Part shown: one piece after another, positions 36,218-43,364 of the stretch
Numbering within the stretch: the stretch's first letter is position 1
How the letters are laid out: the number at the start of each line of letters is the position of its first letter
Source: Desulfarculus sp.
GTDB taxonomy: Bacteria > Desulfobacterota > Desulfarculia > Desulfarculales > Desulfarculaceae
Direction of reading: 5' to 3'
Assembly: GCA_016218705.1 (NCBI GenBank)
Contig: JACRDC010000101.1
Location: 1 to 43,364 of the forward strand
Length of the DNA: 43,364 nucleotides
Translations under genes and position numbers: made by a program
The notes under the pieces: generated by a model
What the model saw: the letters and a program-made list of their open reading frames with translations, nothing else
What the model was told of the DNA's origin: nothing
The model's database searches: none

Positions 36218-36346
36218 CTACTCCAGGGGCGCCGGGGCCGCGTGATAGGCCAGGGCCACCACCCGGCGGACATATTCCATCTGGTCGGGCGGGGCCATGG
36301 CGTCGTCTCTGATTGCCAGGGGTTGGGGCCGAGTTGCTTCGGCCAT
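36218..36346 (-). CDS. Possible 42-residue protein upstream of the phosphoesterase
   Basis: ATG 36346 opens a 42-codon frame ending 3 bases before the phosphoesterase start, which suggests translational coupling. The product begins MAEATRPQPLAIRDDA and has an amphipathic helix (PDQMEYVRRVVALAYHAA). Only a weak GGGGG ribosome site precedes it. It fills an otherwise empty gap with high G/C third positions. It may be a leader peptide or a short conserved protein. Confidence 0.4.
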   Translation of the reverse strand: MAEATRPQPLAIRDDAMAPPDQMEYVRRVVALAYHAAPAPLE

Positions 36347-36369
36347 TATCCCCCAGGCGGCCCGGCATG

Positions 36370-37284
36370 TCACGCCCGGGGGGCCTCGCGGGTCGAGAGC
36401 CAGCGCAAGGGCAACAGCGCCAGGTAGTAAGGCAGCAGGTAGCAGCCGGCCAGCAGCACGCTAGGGGTGTCCAGGAAGCGGCCGGCGAAGACCAGGGCCA
36501 GCACGTTGTTGATGTAGACCAGGGTCACCTGGCCGGTCAGGGGCTCCAGGCGGCCGCCGGACAGGCGGGTGCAGGCCAGCGCCAGGCCCAGATAGGCCAG
36601 GCCCAGGGCGAAGGCCAGCAGGGTGGCCAGCAGGAATTGCCCAGGCCGCTGAAGCAGGTGGCCGCCAAAGGGCGCGAAGATGGCCGCGCTGAGCATGAAC
36701 ATCAGCCCCAGGGAGACCGGGAAGGCCAAGCGCTCCAGGGGGCGCAGCAGGGCCGGGGCCAGGCGGCGGACAAGCATGAGTAGGGCCAGGGGGCCGAAGA
36801 TCACCAGGGCCAGCAGGCGGAACATGTCCCAGAAGGAGACGGCGATCTCGGCCCCGGCCAAGAGGCGCACCAGGGCCGGCAGGGTCACGGGCAAGAGCAG
36901 GGAGGTGGCCACCACCACCATGAGCACCCGTACCAGGTCGGCGCCCAGCATGGCCGCGAAGAAAGGCCCCGAGACCCCGGCGCTCATGGCGCTCAAGACC
37001 AGCACCGGCAGGGCCCACTCTGGCAACCACCAGGCGGCCAGGCCCCACAGGGCCACCGGCGCCACGACCAGCTTGACCAGGGTCCACAGGGCCACCTCGG
37101 CCAGCACGCCGGGGGCGGGGCGCAGCAGGGCCTTGAGGTCCAGGCGCAAAAAGCTAAGGAACAAGAGGCCCATGAGGAAGTGGACCGTGGCCGGTTGCAG
37201 GGCGCCCGACGGCCCGGGCAGGGCCACCCCGCAGAGCACCCCGCCCAGGGTGACCAGGATCACCAGGATGTCGCGGGTCTGCAT
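36370..37284 (-). CDS. Bile acid:sodium symporter (BASS) family transporter
   Basis: 304 residues from ATG 37284, three bases after the MFS gene. About nine hydrophobic segments cover the chain. The pattern of LSAMSAGVSGPFFAAMLGAD and, near the end, QVTLVYINNVLALVFAGRF recalls the two unwound crossover helices of the BASS/NhaA-like fold. Substrates range from bile acids to organic acids and pantoate; none is indicated here. Co-transcribed with an MFS carrier. Confidence 0.75.
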   Translation of the reverse strand: MQTRDILVILVTLGGVLCGVALPGPSGALQPATVHFLMGLLFLSFLRLDLKALLRPAPGVLAEVALWTLVKLVVAPVALWGLAAWWLPEWALPVLVLSAMSAGVSGPFFAAMLGADLVRVLMVVVATSLLLPVTLPALVRLLAGAEIAVSFWDMFRLLALVIFGPLALLMLVRRLAPALLRPLERLAFPVSLGLMFMLSAAIFAPFGGHLLQRPGQFLLATLLAFALGLAYLGLALACTRLSGGRLEPLTGQVTLVYINNVLALVFAGRFLDTPSVLLAGCYLLPYYLALLPLRWLSTREAPRA

Positions 37285-37287
37285 GAC

Positions 37288-38583
37288 TCAGGCGGCCTCG
37301 CGGCGGGGTGCCAGGGTCTCCTTGAGCAGGAAGGAGGCCGCCAGGGCCAGCACGGCGGCCACCAAAAAGACCGTGAAGGCCCGGCCGTAGCCAGCCGGGC
37401 TGGGCACGCCCTGGACCTTTTCCTGGCCTTGCAGGATCAGGCCCACCACCGGCTGCAACACCGCCCCGCCCGAGAAGGGGAAGAGATTGACCAGGCCGGT
37501 GGCCGTGCCGGCGATGCTCACCGGGAAGAGCTCCTTGGTGGTGGTGAAGGCGATGACCACCACCGAGCTGGTGAAGACCGAGAAGAGCAGGCACCATACG
37601 TAGAGGCCAGCCAGGCTGAAGGCCGTGGGCCAGAAGACCAGGGGCACCACCAGGAGGAGCACCAGCATGGCCGAGCCCACCAGCACCTTCTTGCGCGAGT
37701 GCAGCACCTTGTCCGACAGCCAGGACAGGCCCGGGCTGCCCAGGATCATGCCCACGGCGGCCATGTTGAGCACGCCGCCGGCCTGGGCCTTGGTCAGGCC
37801 GTGGACGTGCATGAGGAAGGGACCGCCCCACAGGCCCACGAAACTGAAGAACATGCCCGAGGTGCAAAAGAACCAGATGGCGATGGGCCAGAAGCGGGGC
37901 TGGGCCAGCACCATCCTCATGCCCGCCCCCAGGCCGATGGACTCGGGGGGCGGGCCACCGGCCTTGGGGGACTCGGCGGCGGGCAGGCCCTTCTCCTCGG
38001 GGCTGTTGCGCACCAAAAACCAGATGGCGACAGCCAGGGCCAGGGTCAGGCCGCCGATGGCCAGGAAGCTGCCCCGCCAGCCCAGGGCGGCGCTCAAGTA
38101 GGCCAGGGGACCAGCGGCGCCCAGCACCCCCAGGCCGCCCACGGCCATCAAGAGGCCCATCATGAAGGCGAACTCCCGCAACCTGAACCAGCGGGTGAGC
38201 ACCTTGATGGTGGGCACGAAGAGCATGGAGACCCCCAGCCCCACCAGCACCCGGGCCGCCGTGGCCGTGGCCACGCTCTCGGCCAGGCCGAAGAAGATGG
38301 AGGCCGCGCCCGCCAGCAAAAAGAAAAGGGTGATGGTGCGGCGCGGCCCCCAGGAGTCGGACAAGAGGCCGGCGGGCAGTTGCATCAGGGCGTAGGGATA
38401 GAAGTAGGCCGAGGCCAACAGGCCCAGCAGGGCCTCGCTGGCCTCCAGATCGCGCATCATGTCCAGGGCCACCACCGCCGGCGAGGTGCGGTGGAAGTAG
38501 ACCAACAGGTAGGCCAGGGCCAGGAGGGCGAAGACCAGCCAGCGGTAGGCCGAGGGCCGCGGCGAGGCGGTGGTGGCGGGCAT
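37288..38583 (-). CDS. MFS transporter
   Basis: 431 residues from ATG 38583. Twelve hydrophobic helices with a charged central loop (residues about 190-215, NSPEEKGLPAAESPK). The MFS signature between helices 2 and 3 is GLLSDSWGPRRTI; YFHRTSPAVVALDMMRDLEAS after helix 1 resembles the anion:cation symporter/NarK-like and hexuronate groups. The upstream frame extension lies in non-coding DNA. Solute unknown; probably works with or beside the BASS carrier. Confidence 0.9.
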   Translation of the reverse strand: MPATTASPRPSAYRWLVFALLALAYLLVYFHRTSPAVVALDMMRDLEASEALLGLLASAYFYPYALMQLPAGLLSDSWGPRRTITLFFLLAGAASIFFGLAESVATATAARVLVGLGVSMLFVPTIKVLTRWFRLREFAFMMGLLMAVGGLGVLGAAGPLAYLSAALGWRGSFLAIGGLTLALAVAIWFLVRNSPEEKGLPAAESPKAGGPPPESIGLGAGMRMVLAQPRFWPIAIWFFCTSGMFFSFVGLWGGPFLMHVHGLTKAQAGGVLNMAAVGMILGSPGLSWLSDKVLHSRKKVLVGSAMLVLLLVVPLVFWPTAFSLAGLYVWCLLFSVFTSSVVVIAFTTTKELFPVSIAGTATGLVNLFPFSGGAVLQPVVGLILQGQEKVQGVPSPAGYGRAFTVFLVAAVLALAASFLLKETLAPRREAA

Positions 38584-38681
38584 GGGCTTCCTCCCCGGGC
38601 GTGGAAGGGCAGGGACCGGTGGCTGGATTGTAGCCCCTGGCGGTCTCCCGAGGCAAGGACGGTGGTTACGGCCTCGGGTGG

Positions 38682-39914
38682 CTACCCCTTTTTGTCCAGG
38701 TCGGCCTTGGCGCCCGCTGATTTCTTGAAGCCCAGGTTCTGCAGGCAGGCGTCCAGGAGCTGCTGGGCGGCGCCGAACTTGGGGTTGATCTCCATGGCCT
38801 GGGTGAGTATCTCGGCGGCCTGTTGCCACTCCTCCATCTCCCAGAAGCAGCGGGCCATGTTGTAGAGCAGATGCTCGTCGCGGGGGTGGAAGTGCAGGGC
38901 CTTCTGATAGAGGCTGATGGCCATGTCGAACTTCTGCTGGCGGCGGTAGGCGATGCCCAGGTGGTTGTAGACGTGGGCCAGCTCGGGGTCAATCTCCAGG
39001 GCGCGCTGATAGTAGCCCTCGGCCTCGGCCAGGAAGCCCTCCTTGACCAGGCTGTCGCCGATGCGGCCCTGCAACTGGGCGTCCTCGGGGGCCTGTTGCA
39101 CCGCCTGGTCGAACAGGCCCAGGGCCTGTTGCAGGCGCTTGAGCTGCAACTCGATCTCGCCCATGTAGAAGAAGAGCACCGCCTGCACCGAGCCGGCTTC
39201 CTTGACCTTCTTGGCCGCGTTGACCGCCCCGGCCAGCACCTTGAGGGCGTCCTCCAGGCGTCCGCAGGACTGGTACACCGAGGCCAGGCCCAGGAAGGCG
39301 CGCAGGGAGTAGGGGTTGGCCTTGAGGGCCGACACGTAGGCCTTCTCGGCCCCCTCCCAATCGCCCAGCTTCTTGAGCACCTTGCCCAGCCCCACCTGGG
39401 CCTCCTCGTCCACCTTGACCGCCAGGGCGGCGCGGTAGGCCTTCTCGGCCAGGTCCAGGTCTCCGGTGCGGATGGCGCCCCGGGCCAGGTCCATCTGGCG
39501 CAGGAACTCCTCCTCCTTCTCGTCAATCAGGGGCGACAGGGCCTGTTCCACCACGTCCAGGAAATCGCTTGGCTTGATGGGCAGATCGGCGAGGGCGGTG
39601 GCGCCCAGTTCCTCGGCCTTTTCCTCGATGTGCTTGTCCTTGGGACTGCGCAGCACCACCACGGGCAGGGAGCGCAGCTTGGGGTCGCGGCGGATCATCT
39701 CCAGCAGTTGCAGGCCGGTGATGGGTTGCAGCTTCCAGTTGGTCACCACCAGGTCGGCCGGCCGCTCGCGCAGCATGTGCATGGCTTCCTCGGCGGTCTT
39801 GGCCGCCCAGATGCGGTGGAACTGCAGGGGCTCCAGGTGTCCCTCCATGGCGTCCGCGGCCACGGTGGTGGAATCAACCAACAGCACACTCATGCGGCGG
39901 TAGGCGTACTTCAA
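38682..39914 (-). CDS. Degenerate receiver domain fused to TPR repeats
   Basis: 410 residues. TTG 39912-39914 is chosen because GGGAG lies six bases upstream; ATG 39893 is an alternative. Residues about 8-125 form a CheY-like receiver, but the phosphoacceptor Asp is Asn (LVVTNWKLQPITG) and the acidic pair at the N-terminus is reduced to VDS; the conserved Lys is kept (DLPIKPSDF). Residues 135-400 carry about seven TPR repeats (e.g. AEGYYQRALEIDPELAHVYN). It probably scaffolds proteins independently of phosphorylation. No kinase gene is nearby. Divergent from the release-factor-like gene. Confidence 0.88.
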   Translation of the reverse strand: MKYAYRRMSVLLVDSTTVAADAMEGHLEPLQFHRIWAAKTAEEAMHMLRERPADLVVTNWKLQPITGLQLLEMIRRDPKLRSLPVVVLRSPKDKHIEEKAEELGATALADLPIKPSDFLDVVEQALSPLIDEKEEEFLRQMDLARGAIRTGDLDLAEKAYRAALAVKVDEEAQVGLGKVLKKLGDWEGAEKAYVSALKANPYSLRAFLGLASVYQSCGRLEDALKVLAGAVNAAKKVKEAGSVQAVLFFYMGEIELQLKRLQQALGLFDQAVQQAPEDAQLQGRIGDSLVKEGFLAEAEGYYQRALEIDPELAHVYNHLGIAYRRQQKFDMAISLYQKALHFHPRDEHLLYNMARCFWEMEEWQQAAEILTQAMEINPKFGAAQQLLDACLQNLGFKKSAGAKADLDKKG

Positions 39915-39953
39915 GGGGCGCTCCCTGGCACGAAAGGTTTGCGGAATCTTATC

Positions 39954-39981
39954 AATATACCGGCAACCCCGCCGGACACAA
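39954..39981 (-). promoter_or_regulatory. Sigma-70-type promoter for the receiver-TPR gene
   Basis: On the minus strand TTGTGT (39976-39981), 16-base spacer, TATATT (39954-39959), placing the start of transcription about 33 bases before the TTG codon. The rest of the 306-base divergent region (to 40220) has no gene; an AT-rich TATTTTGAAAATA palindrome near 40060 is the only other visible signal. Confidence 0.5.
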
Positions 39982-40220
39982 GTGGTCAGTGGCCCTGCCC
40001 GCCCGGCGTGGCCAAGCCGAGAGGCCGCCCCGGTCCTTGACCGCGCCCCCCGGGGAGGCTTATTTTGAAAATAGGACACGGGATTATCCCCGGCCACCCC
40101 CTTGGGAGTAGCCATGGCCCGTCCCCCCGGCCGACACAGCCAGCCCAGACCCTTGCCATCCCCGCCCATACCCGCGCGGCCCGCCGGCCGCGCCACCGCC
40201 CAATGTCAGCGGAGGAACCC

Positions 40221-41348
40221 ATGATTGACAGCGTGGTCTTGCGTCGCTTGGCCGAACTGGACACCCGTCCCCATTCCACCTTGAGCCTGTACCTGGCCCT
40301 GGACCAGCCCCGGGACACCCGGCTGCTGTCCCTGGGGCAGATGCTGCGGCGCAAAGAGCAGCAAATCGCCGGCAACGGCGGGGCCGAGGCCTGGAAGGCC
40401 CTGGCCCCTGACCAGGAGAAGGCCACCCGTTACGTGGAGGAACTGCCCGTGGGTCCCCACCGGGGCCTGGCCCTGTTCAGTTGCGCGGCCAAGGAGTTTT
40501 TCGAGGCCTTCACCCTGCCGGTGAGCGTGCCTGATCTGTTGGAGGTGGGCACCTCGCCCTACATACGCCCCCTGACCGCCCTGGCCAGCGACCACTGCCG
40601 GGCGCTGATCGTGCTCCTGGACCGGCGCAAGGCCCGCTTCTTCGAGGTCTTCCTAGGGCTGGTCCAGGAGTTGCCCCAACTGGAGACCATCAACCCCGCC
40701 CAGCCCGGCCAGCGCGACGGCGACCAGGGCCGCGCCGGCGACAGCGGCCTGTCACGCAAGGCCGAGGAGGCCCTGGGGCACTACTACAAGCAGATCGTGC
40801 AGCGCCTGCGCGATCAGTTCGCGGACCGCAAATGCCAGCAGCTTTTGTTGGCCGGCTCGCGGGTGCGGGTGGAGCATTTCCTGCCCCATCTGCACCCCTA
40901 CCTGGCCCAGAACCTGGCCGGCACCATGATCTGCGACGTGGGCGCTCCGGTCAGCCAGGTGGCCGAGGAGGCGGCCAAGGCCCAGGTGCTGGCCAGCCGC
41001 CAGCGTCAGGAGCGCTGCCTGGCCAACCTGGCCGACAACCTGGGACCCGGCGGCCAGGCCGCCACCGGGCTCAACCAGGTGCTGGCCGCCCTGCACGACG
41101 GCCGGGTGCACACCCTCTTGGTGCGCCGGGGCTTCACCCAGGAGGGCTGGTCCTGCCCGGCCTGCGGCCGCCTGCGCTCCGAGACCGGAGACTGCCCCCT
41201 GTGCGGCGCGGCCATGACCCGGGCCGACGACGTGGTCAACCTGGCCCTGGCCAAGGCCCTGGACTCGGGCGCGGCCCTGGAGCAGGTGGAGGGGGCCTCG
41301 GCCCTGGACCAGATGGGAGGCATCGCGGCCCTCTTGCGCTACGCCTGA
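40221..41348 (+). CDS. Bacterial eRF1-like (baeRF/Vms1-type) protein with zinc ribbon
   Basis: 375 residues from ATG 40221, preceded by GGAGGA. The N-terminal domain (LSLYLALDQPRDTR...LFSCAAKEFFEAFTLPV) and the central domain (ALIVLLDRRKARFFEVFLG) match archaeo-eukaryotic release-factor-like proteins of bacteria. A C-terminal four-Cys zinc ribbon (CPACGRLRSETGDCPLCG) follows an L7Ae-like segment. Such proteins are proposed to act in ribosome rescue or translational stress; the GGQ motif of true release factors is not present. An ordinary eRF1 role is therefore unlikely. Followed by a strong terminator. Confidence 0.75.
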   Translation: MIDSVVLRRLAELDTRPHSTLSLYLALDQPRDTRLLSLGQMLRRKEQQIAGNGGAEAWKALAPDQEKATRYVEELPVGPHRGLALFSCAAKEFFEAFTLPVSVPDLLEVGTSPYIRPLTALASDHCRALIVLLDRRKARFFEVFLGLVQELPQLETINPAQPGQRDGDQGRAGDSGLSRKAEEALGHYYKQIVQRLRDQFADRKCQQLLLAGSRVRVEHFLPHLHPYLAQNLAGTMICDVGAPVSQVAEEAAKAQVLASRQRQERCLANLADNLGPGGQAATGLNQVLAALHDGRVHTLLVRRGFTQEGWSCPACGRLRSETGDCPLCGAAMTRADDVVNLALAKALDSGAALEQVEGASALDQMGGIAALLRYA

Positions 41349-41398
41349 CAACCGCCGCGCGCACCCTGGCCCCTTGAGGCGATAACCGCAAGCGAGAC

Positions 41399-41432
41399 AA
41401 AACGGGCGGGGTTTACCCCTGCCCGTTTTTTT
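41399..41432 (+). terminator. Terminator of the baeRF gene
   Basis: AAAACGGGC pairs with GCCCGTTTT, with an inner GGGG/CCCC stem, followed by a run of seven T (41426-41432). Strong intrinsic terminator, 50 bases after the stop. Confidence 0.9.
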
Positions 41433-41449
41433 GCCCCTACGCCAGACCC

Positions 41450-41479
41450 TTGACAGGCGCGCGCCACCCCAGGCATACT
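41450..41479 (+). promoter_or_regulatory. Promoter of the merR-acyl-CoA dehydrogenase operon
   Basis: TTGACA (41450-41455), 18-base spacer, CATACT (41474-41479); alternative -10 hexamers one to two bases on give the 19-20-base spacing typical of MerR-controlled promoters. Confidence 0.55.
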
Positions 41480-41483
41480 TTAC

Positions 41484-41495
41484 GTTGACGTCAAC
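41484..41495. promoter_or_regulatory. Perfect 12-bp palindrome GTTGACGTCAAC, probable operator
   Basis: GTTGACGTCAAC is a perfect inverted repeat just after the -10 region and 13 bases before the regulator start. This position suits autoregulation by the MerR protein encoded immediately downstream. Confidence 0.6.
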
Positions 41496-41507
41496 TGGAA
41501 GAAAGCC

Positions 41508-41933
41508 ATGGGCCAGGCCCCTCCGCCACCCCACTTCACCATCTCCGAACTGGCCAGCGAGCTGGACATCAGCACCCGCACCATCCGCTTCTACGAGGAA
41601 AAGGGCCTATTAAGCCCCCGCCGTTCCCCGGGCAACCAGCGCCTGTACACCCGCCGCGACCGCGCCCGCCTCAAGCTGATCCTGCGCGGCAAGCGCTTCG
41701 GCTACAGCCTCGGCCAGATCGCCGAGATGATTGGCATGGCCGAGGTGGACCTGGACGAGGCCGAGCAGATACGGCGCAGCCTGGCCTACGGCGAGGAGAA
41801 GCTGCAAGAGATCGCCCAGCGCCTGGAGGAGCTGCGCCTAATGGAGCAGGACATCCTGGCGGTGCGGCAAAGGCTCGTTGACCGCCTGGCCCAGCTGCAA
41901 CTTGGCTCTTCCCATCCCCCAAACGAGGACTAG
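41508..41933 (+). CDS. MerR-family transcription regulator
   Basis: 141 residues from ATG 41508, with GGAAGAAAG upstream. The winged helix-turn-helix is typical (FTISELASELDISTRTIRFYEEKGLL, then RLYTRRDRARLKLILRGKRFGYSLGQI), followed by a dimerisation coiled coil (YGEEKLQEIAQRLEELRLMEQDI). There are no Cys, so it senses no metal by the CueR mode; its type resembles LiuR-like regulators of acyl-CoA degradation. The acyl-CoA dehydrogenase gene starts 1 base after its stop, suggesting it senses an acyl-CoA or related metabolite. Confidence 0.92.
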   Translation: MGQAPPPPHFTISELASELDISTRTIRFYEEKGLLSPRRSPGNQRLYTRRDRARLKLILRGKRFGYSLGQIAEMIGMAEVDLDEAEQIRRSLAYGEEKLQEIAQRLEELRLMEQDILAVRQRLVDRLAQLQLGSSHPPNED

Positions 41934-41934
41934 C

Positions 41935-43179
41935 ATGTTCGATTTTCTGTTGAACAAGGAGCAACTGGCCCTGCGCGATGAGGTGCGCGAGCTGGTCAAC
42001 TGGGTGCCCCGCCAGATGATCCTGGACATGGACCAGGACAAGATACAGTTCCCCAAGGAGTTCCTCCAGGAGGCCGGGCGCCGGGGCCTCATGGGCTGCC
42101 GCTACCCCCGCCAGTGGGGGGGCCGGGGCCTGGACTGGGTTAGCACCTGCATGGTCATGGAGGAGGTGGGGGTGCTGGGCTACATCTTCGCCTGCGTCTT
42201 CGGGGTGGGGGCCGAGCTGGTCTGCGACGCCATCATCCTGCACGGCACGGACGCGCAGAAGGAGCGCTACGTCAAGCCGCTCCTCAGGGGCGAAATCTTC
42301 GCCGCCGAGTGCCTCACCGAGCCCCGGGGAGGCAGCGACTTCTTCGGCACCACCACCCAGGCCGTGGACATGGGCGGCCACTACCTGCTCACGGGCCAGA
42401 AGCGCTTTATCGTGGGGGCGGAGGGGGCCGACTTTTTCCTGGTCTACGCCCGCACCGATCCGGCGGCCCCGCCCCACAAGGGGCTCAGTTGCTTCATCGT
42501 GGACCGGGGGCCGGGGGTGACCACCAAGTACCTCTACGGCCTCATGGGCTGCCGGGGCGGCGGGGCCGGGCGCATTGTCTTCCAGGACGTGAGGGTGCCC
42601 AAGCAAAACCTGCTGGGCAAGCTCAACGGGGCGGTGGAGGTCTTCAACACCATGATGATACCCGAGCGCCTGGGCACCGCGGCCATGACCATCGGCGCCG
42701 CCCGCCCGGCCTTGGAGGTGGCCACCGGCTACACCAGCCGGCGCAAGGCCTTCGGTCAGGTCATCAGCCAGTTCCAGGGCGTGAGCTTCCAGGTGGGCCA
42801 AGCGGCCCTCTTGCTGGACCAGGCCCGGGCCAGCGTCTACGTCACCGCGCGGGGCGTGGACGCGGGTCTGGGGCCCACCCAGACCCGGCGCCTGGTCAGC
42901 CAGACCAAGAAGTTCGTCACCGAGTCCTGCCAGCAGGCGGCCCACCACGCCATGCAGGTCATGGGCGGCATCGGCTACACCAACGTCTATCCCGTGGAGC
43001 GCATCGTGCGCGATTTGCGCCTGGCCTCCATCTGGACAGGCACCAACGAGGTGATGAGCATGATCGTGGCCAGCGAGTGGTACCGCGAATACGCCGCCGG
43101 CCGGGCTGCCGGCGGCCAGCGCGACTGCGAGGCCGACGCGGTGGGCGCCGATGAGGTTGAGGAAAAGGTCTACGAGTAG
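41935..43179 (+). CDS. Acyl-CoA dehydrogenase
   Basis: 414 residues from ATG 41935, with GAGGA upstream inside the end of merR. Full acyl-CoA dehydrogenase domains: N-terminal helices (LNKEQLALRDEVRELVNW), mid beta domain (AAECLTEPRGGSDFFGTTTQAVD, LTGQKRFIVGAEGADFFLVYART) and C-terminal helical domain (TSRRKAFGQVISQFQ, MQVMGGIGYTN, ERIVRDLRLASIWTGTNEVM). FAD-dependent oxidation of an acyl-CoA is expected. The catalytic base position is occupied by the WTGTNEV region as in short- and medium-chain enzymes. The substrate is not readable; an ETF pair would accept electrons. Confidence 0.93.
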   Translation: MFDFLLNKEQLALRDEVRELVNWVPRQMILDMDQDKIQFPKEFLQEAGRRGLMGCRYPRQWGGRGLDWVSTCMVMEEVGVLGYIFACVFGVGAELVCDAIILHGTDAQKERYVKPLLRGEIFAAECLTEPRGGSDFFGTTTQAVDMGGHYLLTGQKRFIVGAEGADFFLVYARTDPAAPPHKGLSCFIVDRGPGVTTKYLYGLMGCRGGGAGRIVFQDVRVPKQNLLGKLNGAVEVFNTMMIPERLGTAAMTIGAARPALEVATGYTSRRKAFGQVISQFQGVSFQVGQAALLLDQARASVYVTARGVDAGLGPTQTRRLVSQTKKFVTESCQQAAHHAMQVMGGIGYTNVYPVERIVRDLRLASIWTGTNEVMSMIVASEWYREYAAGRAAGGQRDCEADAVGADEVEEKVYE

Positions 43180-43227
43180 GGGCCGGCGCCGTTAAGGCCG
43201 CCGGTAACACCATGGGAGAGGCGGCTT

Positions 43228-43272
43228 ATACCAAGTTGCGATCAAACGAGTAGTTTGATCGCAACTTGGTAT
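43228..43272. repeat. Long perfect palindrome, copy 2 (20-bp stem, 5-nt loop)
   Basis: 43228-43247 is exactly complementary to 43253-43272, with loop GAGTA, the reverse complement of the loop in copy 1 (26894-26954). The core is the same, but two bases are missing from each arm next to ATACC, keeping the palindrome perfect. The right flank (TATGCGGGC) matches copy 1; the left flank has diverged. It follows the acyl-CoA dehydrogenase gene by 48 bases. Confidence 0.95.
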
Positions 43273-43287
43273 GCGGGCCAAGAACCA

Positions 43288-43314
43288 CCCCAAAAAAGCC
43301 GCGCTTTTTTGGGG
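43288..43314. terminator. Bidirectional-looking terminator
   Basis: Perfect 12-bp stem CCCCAAAAAAGC/GCTTTTTTGGGG with a CGC loop. The A6/T6 arms make it usable on either strand. It ends the merR-acyl-CoA dehydrogenase transcript. Confidence 0.7.
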
Positions 43315-43332
43315 ACCCCGGTGGATGGCCCG

Positions 43333-43352
43333 CCGGGCGCGAAAGCGCCCGG
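43333..43352. repeat. 8-bp hairpin with GAAA tetraloop
   Basis: CCGGGCGC pairs with GCGCCCGG around GAAA, a stable GNRA loop. It is 18 bases beyond the terminator; it may belong to the next transcript or to an RNA not complete in the window. Confidence 0.6.
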
Positions 43353-43364
43353 GAGGCCGGGCAA

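Noticed and set aside
37180-38865. 561-codon open frame opposite the two transporter genes
   Set aside because: Gln/Gly/His-rich antisense translation of membrane-protein codons, spanning two real genes.
26894-43272. CRISPR array
   Set aside because: The two palindromes are 16 kb apart with no regularly spaced repeats or cas genes in the window.

Overview
The window is GC-rich (roughly two thirds G+C) bacterial chromosome. It has Gram-negative cell-wall and lipoprotein genes, an alpha/beta-fused acetyl-CoA carboxylase carboxyltransferase, DUF3786, a YeiH-type anion exporter, a MOSC/AMMECR1 cluster, frequent TTG/GTG starts and one apparent selenoprotein. This suggests an anaerobic member of Desulfobacterota (former Deltaproteobacteria), perhaps a Desulfarculales relative. 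That placement is inference from gene content, not from a search.

Layout. 1-3074 looks like the end of an integrated mobile element: a 5'-truncated TOPRIM/DUF3987 replication protein, a small protein whose gene carries a 21-bp hairpin, a helix-turn-helix protein and an AT-richer PEGA-type lipoprotein gene. It ends near tRNA-Arg(CCU) at 3498-3574, which has its own promoter and terminator. From there to 6506 are a Cys-rich protein, a DUF3786 protein and the fused AccA-AccD, all on the minus strand. tRNA-His and a 59-residue acidic protein follow. 7229-11449 holds a secreted vWA protein with three C-terminal repeats, a sterol-desaturase-family membrane enzyme, a rhodanese-ferritin-like fusion with an in-frame TGA at the catalytic cysteine followed by a SECIS-like hairpin, and a radical SAM protein. 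A YeiH-family transporter with a 230-nt leader sits at 11513-13057.

13433-24867 is a long, tightly packed minus-strand cluster read in the order tilS, ftsH, folP, cdaA, cdaR, glmM, coaX, S66 LD-carboxypeptidase, serine hydrolase, mpl. Most junctions overlap or lie within a few bases. It joins tRNA modification, membrane proteolysis, folate and CoA synthesis, c-di-AMP signalling and peptidoglycan precursor synthesis and recycling. Divergent from it are MOSC, a Cys-rich protein, Nudix and AMMECR1 (24899-26865). 27063-38583 is mostly metabolic and on the minus strand: SCP2 protein, an aldehyde/alcohol dehydrogenase fusion, SRAP, 6-phosphogluconolactonase, a small secreted protein, transketolase, PPC-domain protein, metallophosphoesterase and two transporters. 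A degenerate receiver-TPR protein (38682-39914) is divergent from a release-factor-like protein with a zinc ribbon. A MerR regulator and acyl-CoA dehydrogenase pair closes the coding part.

The two most striking signals are the selenocysteine rhodanese-ferritin protein (9532-10374) and a pair of near-identical long perfect palindromes (26894-26954 and 43228-43272). The palindromes differ by matched two-base changes in both arms and have mutually inverted loops. All family assignments come from reading motifs by eye.
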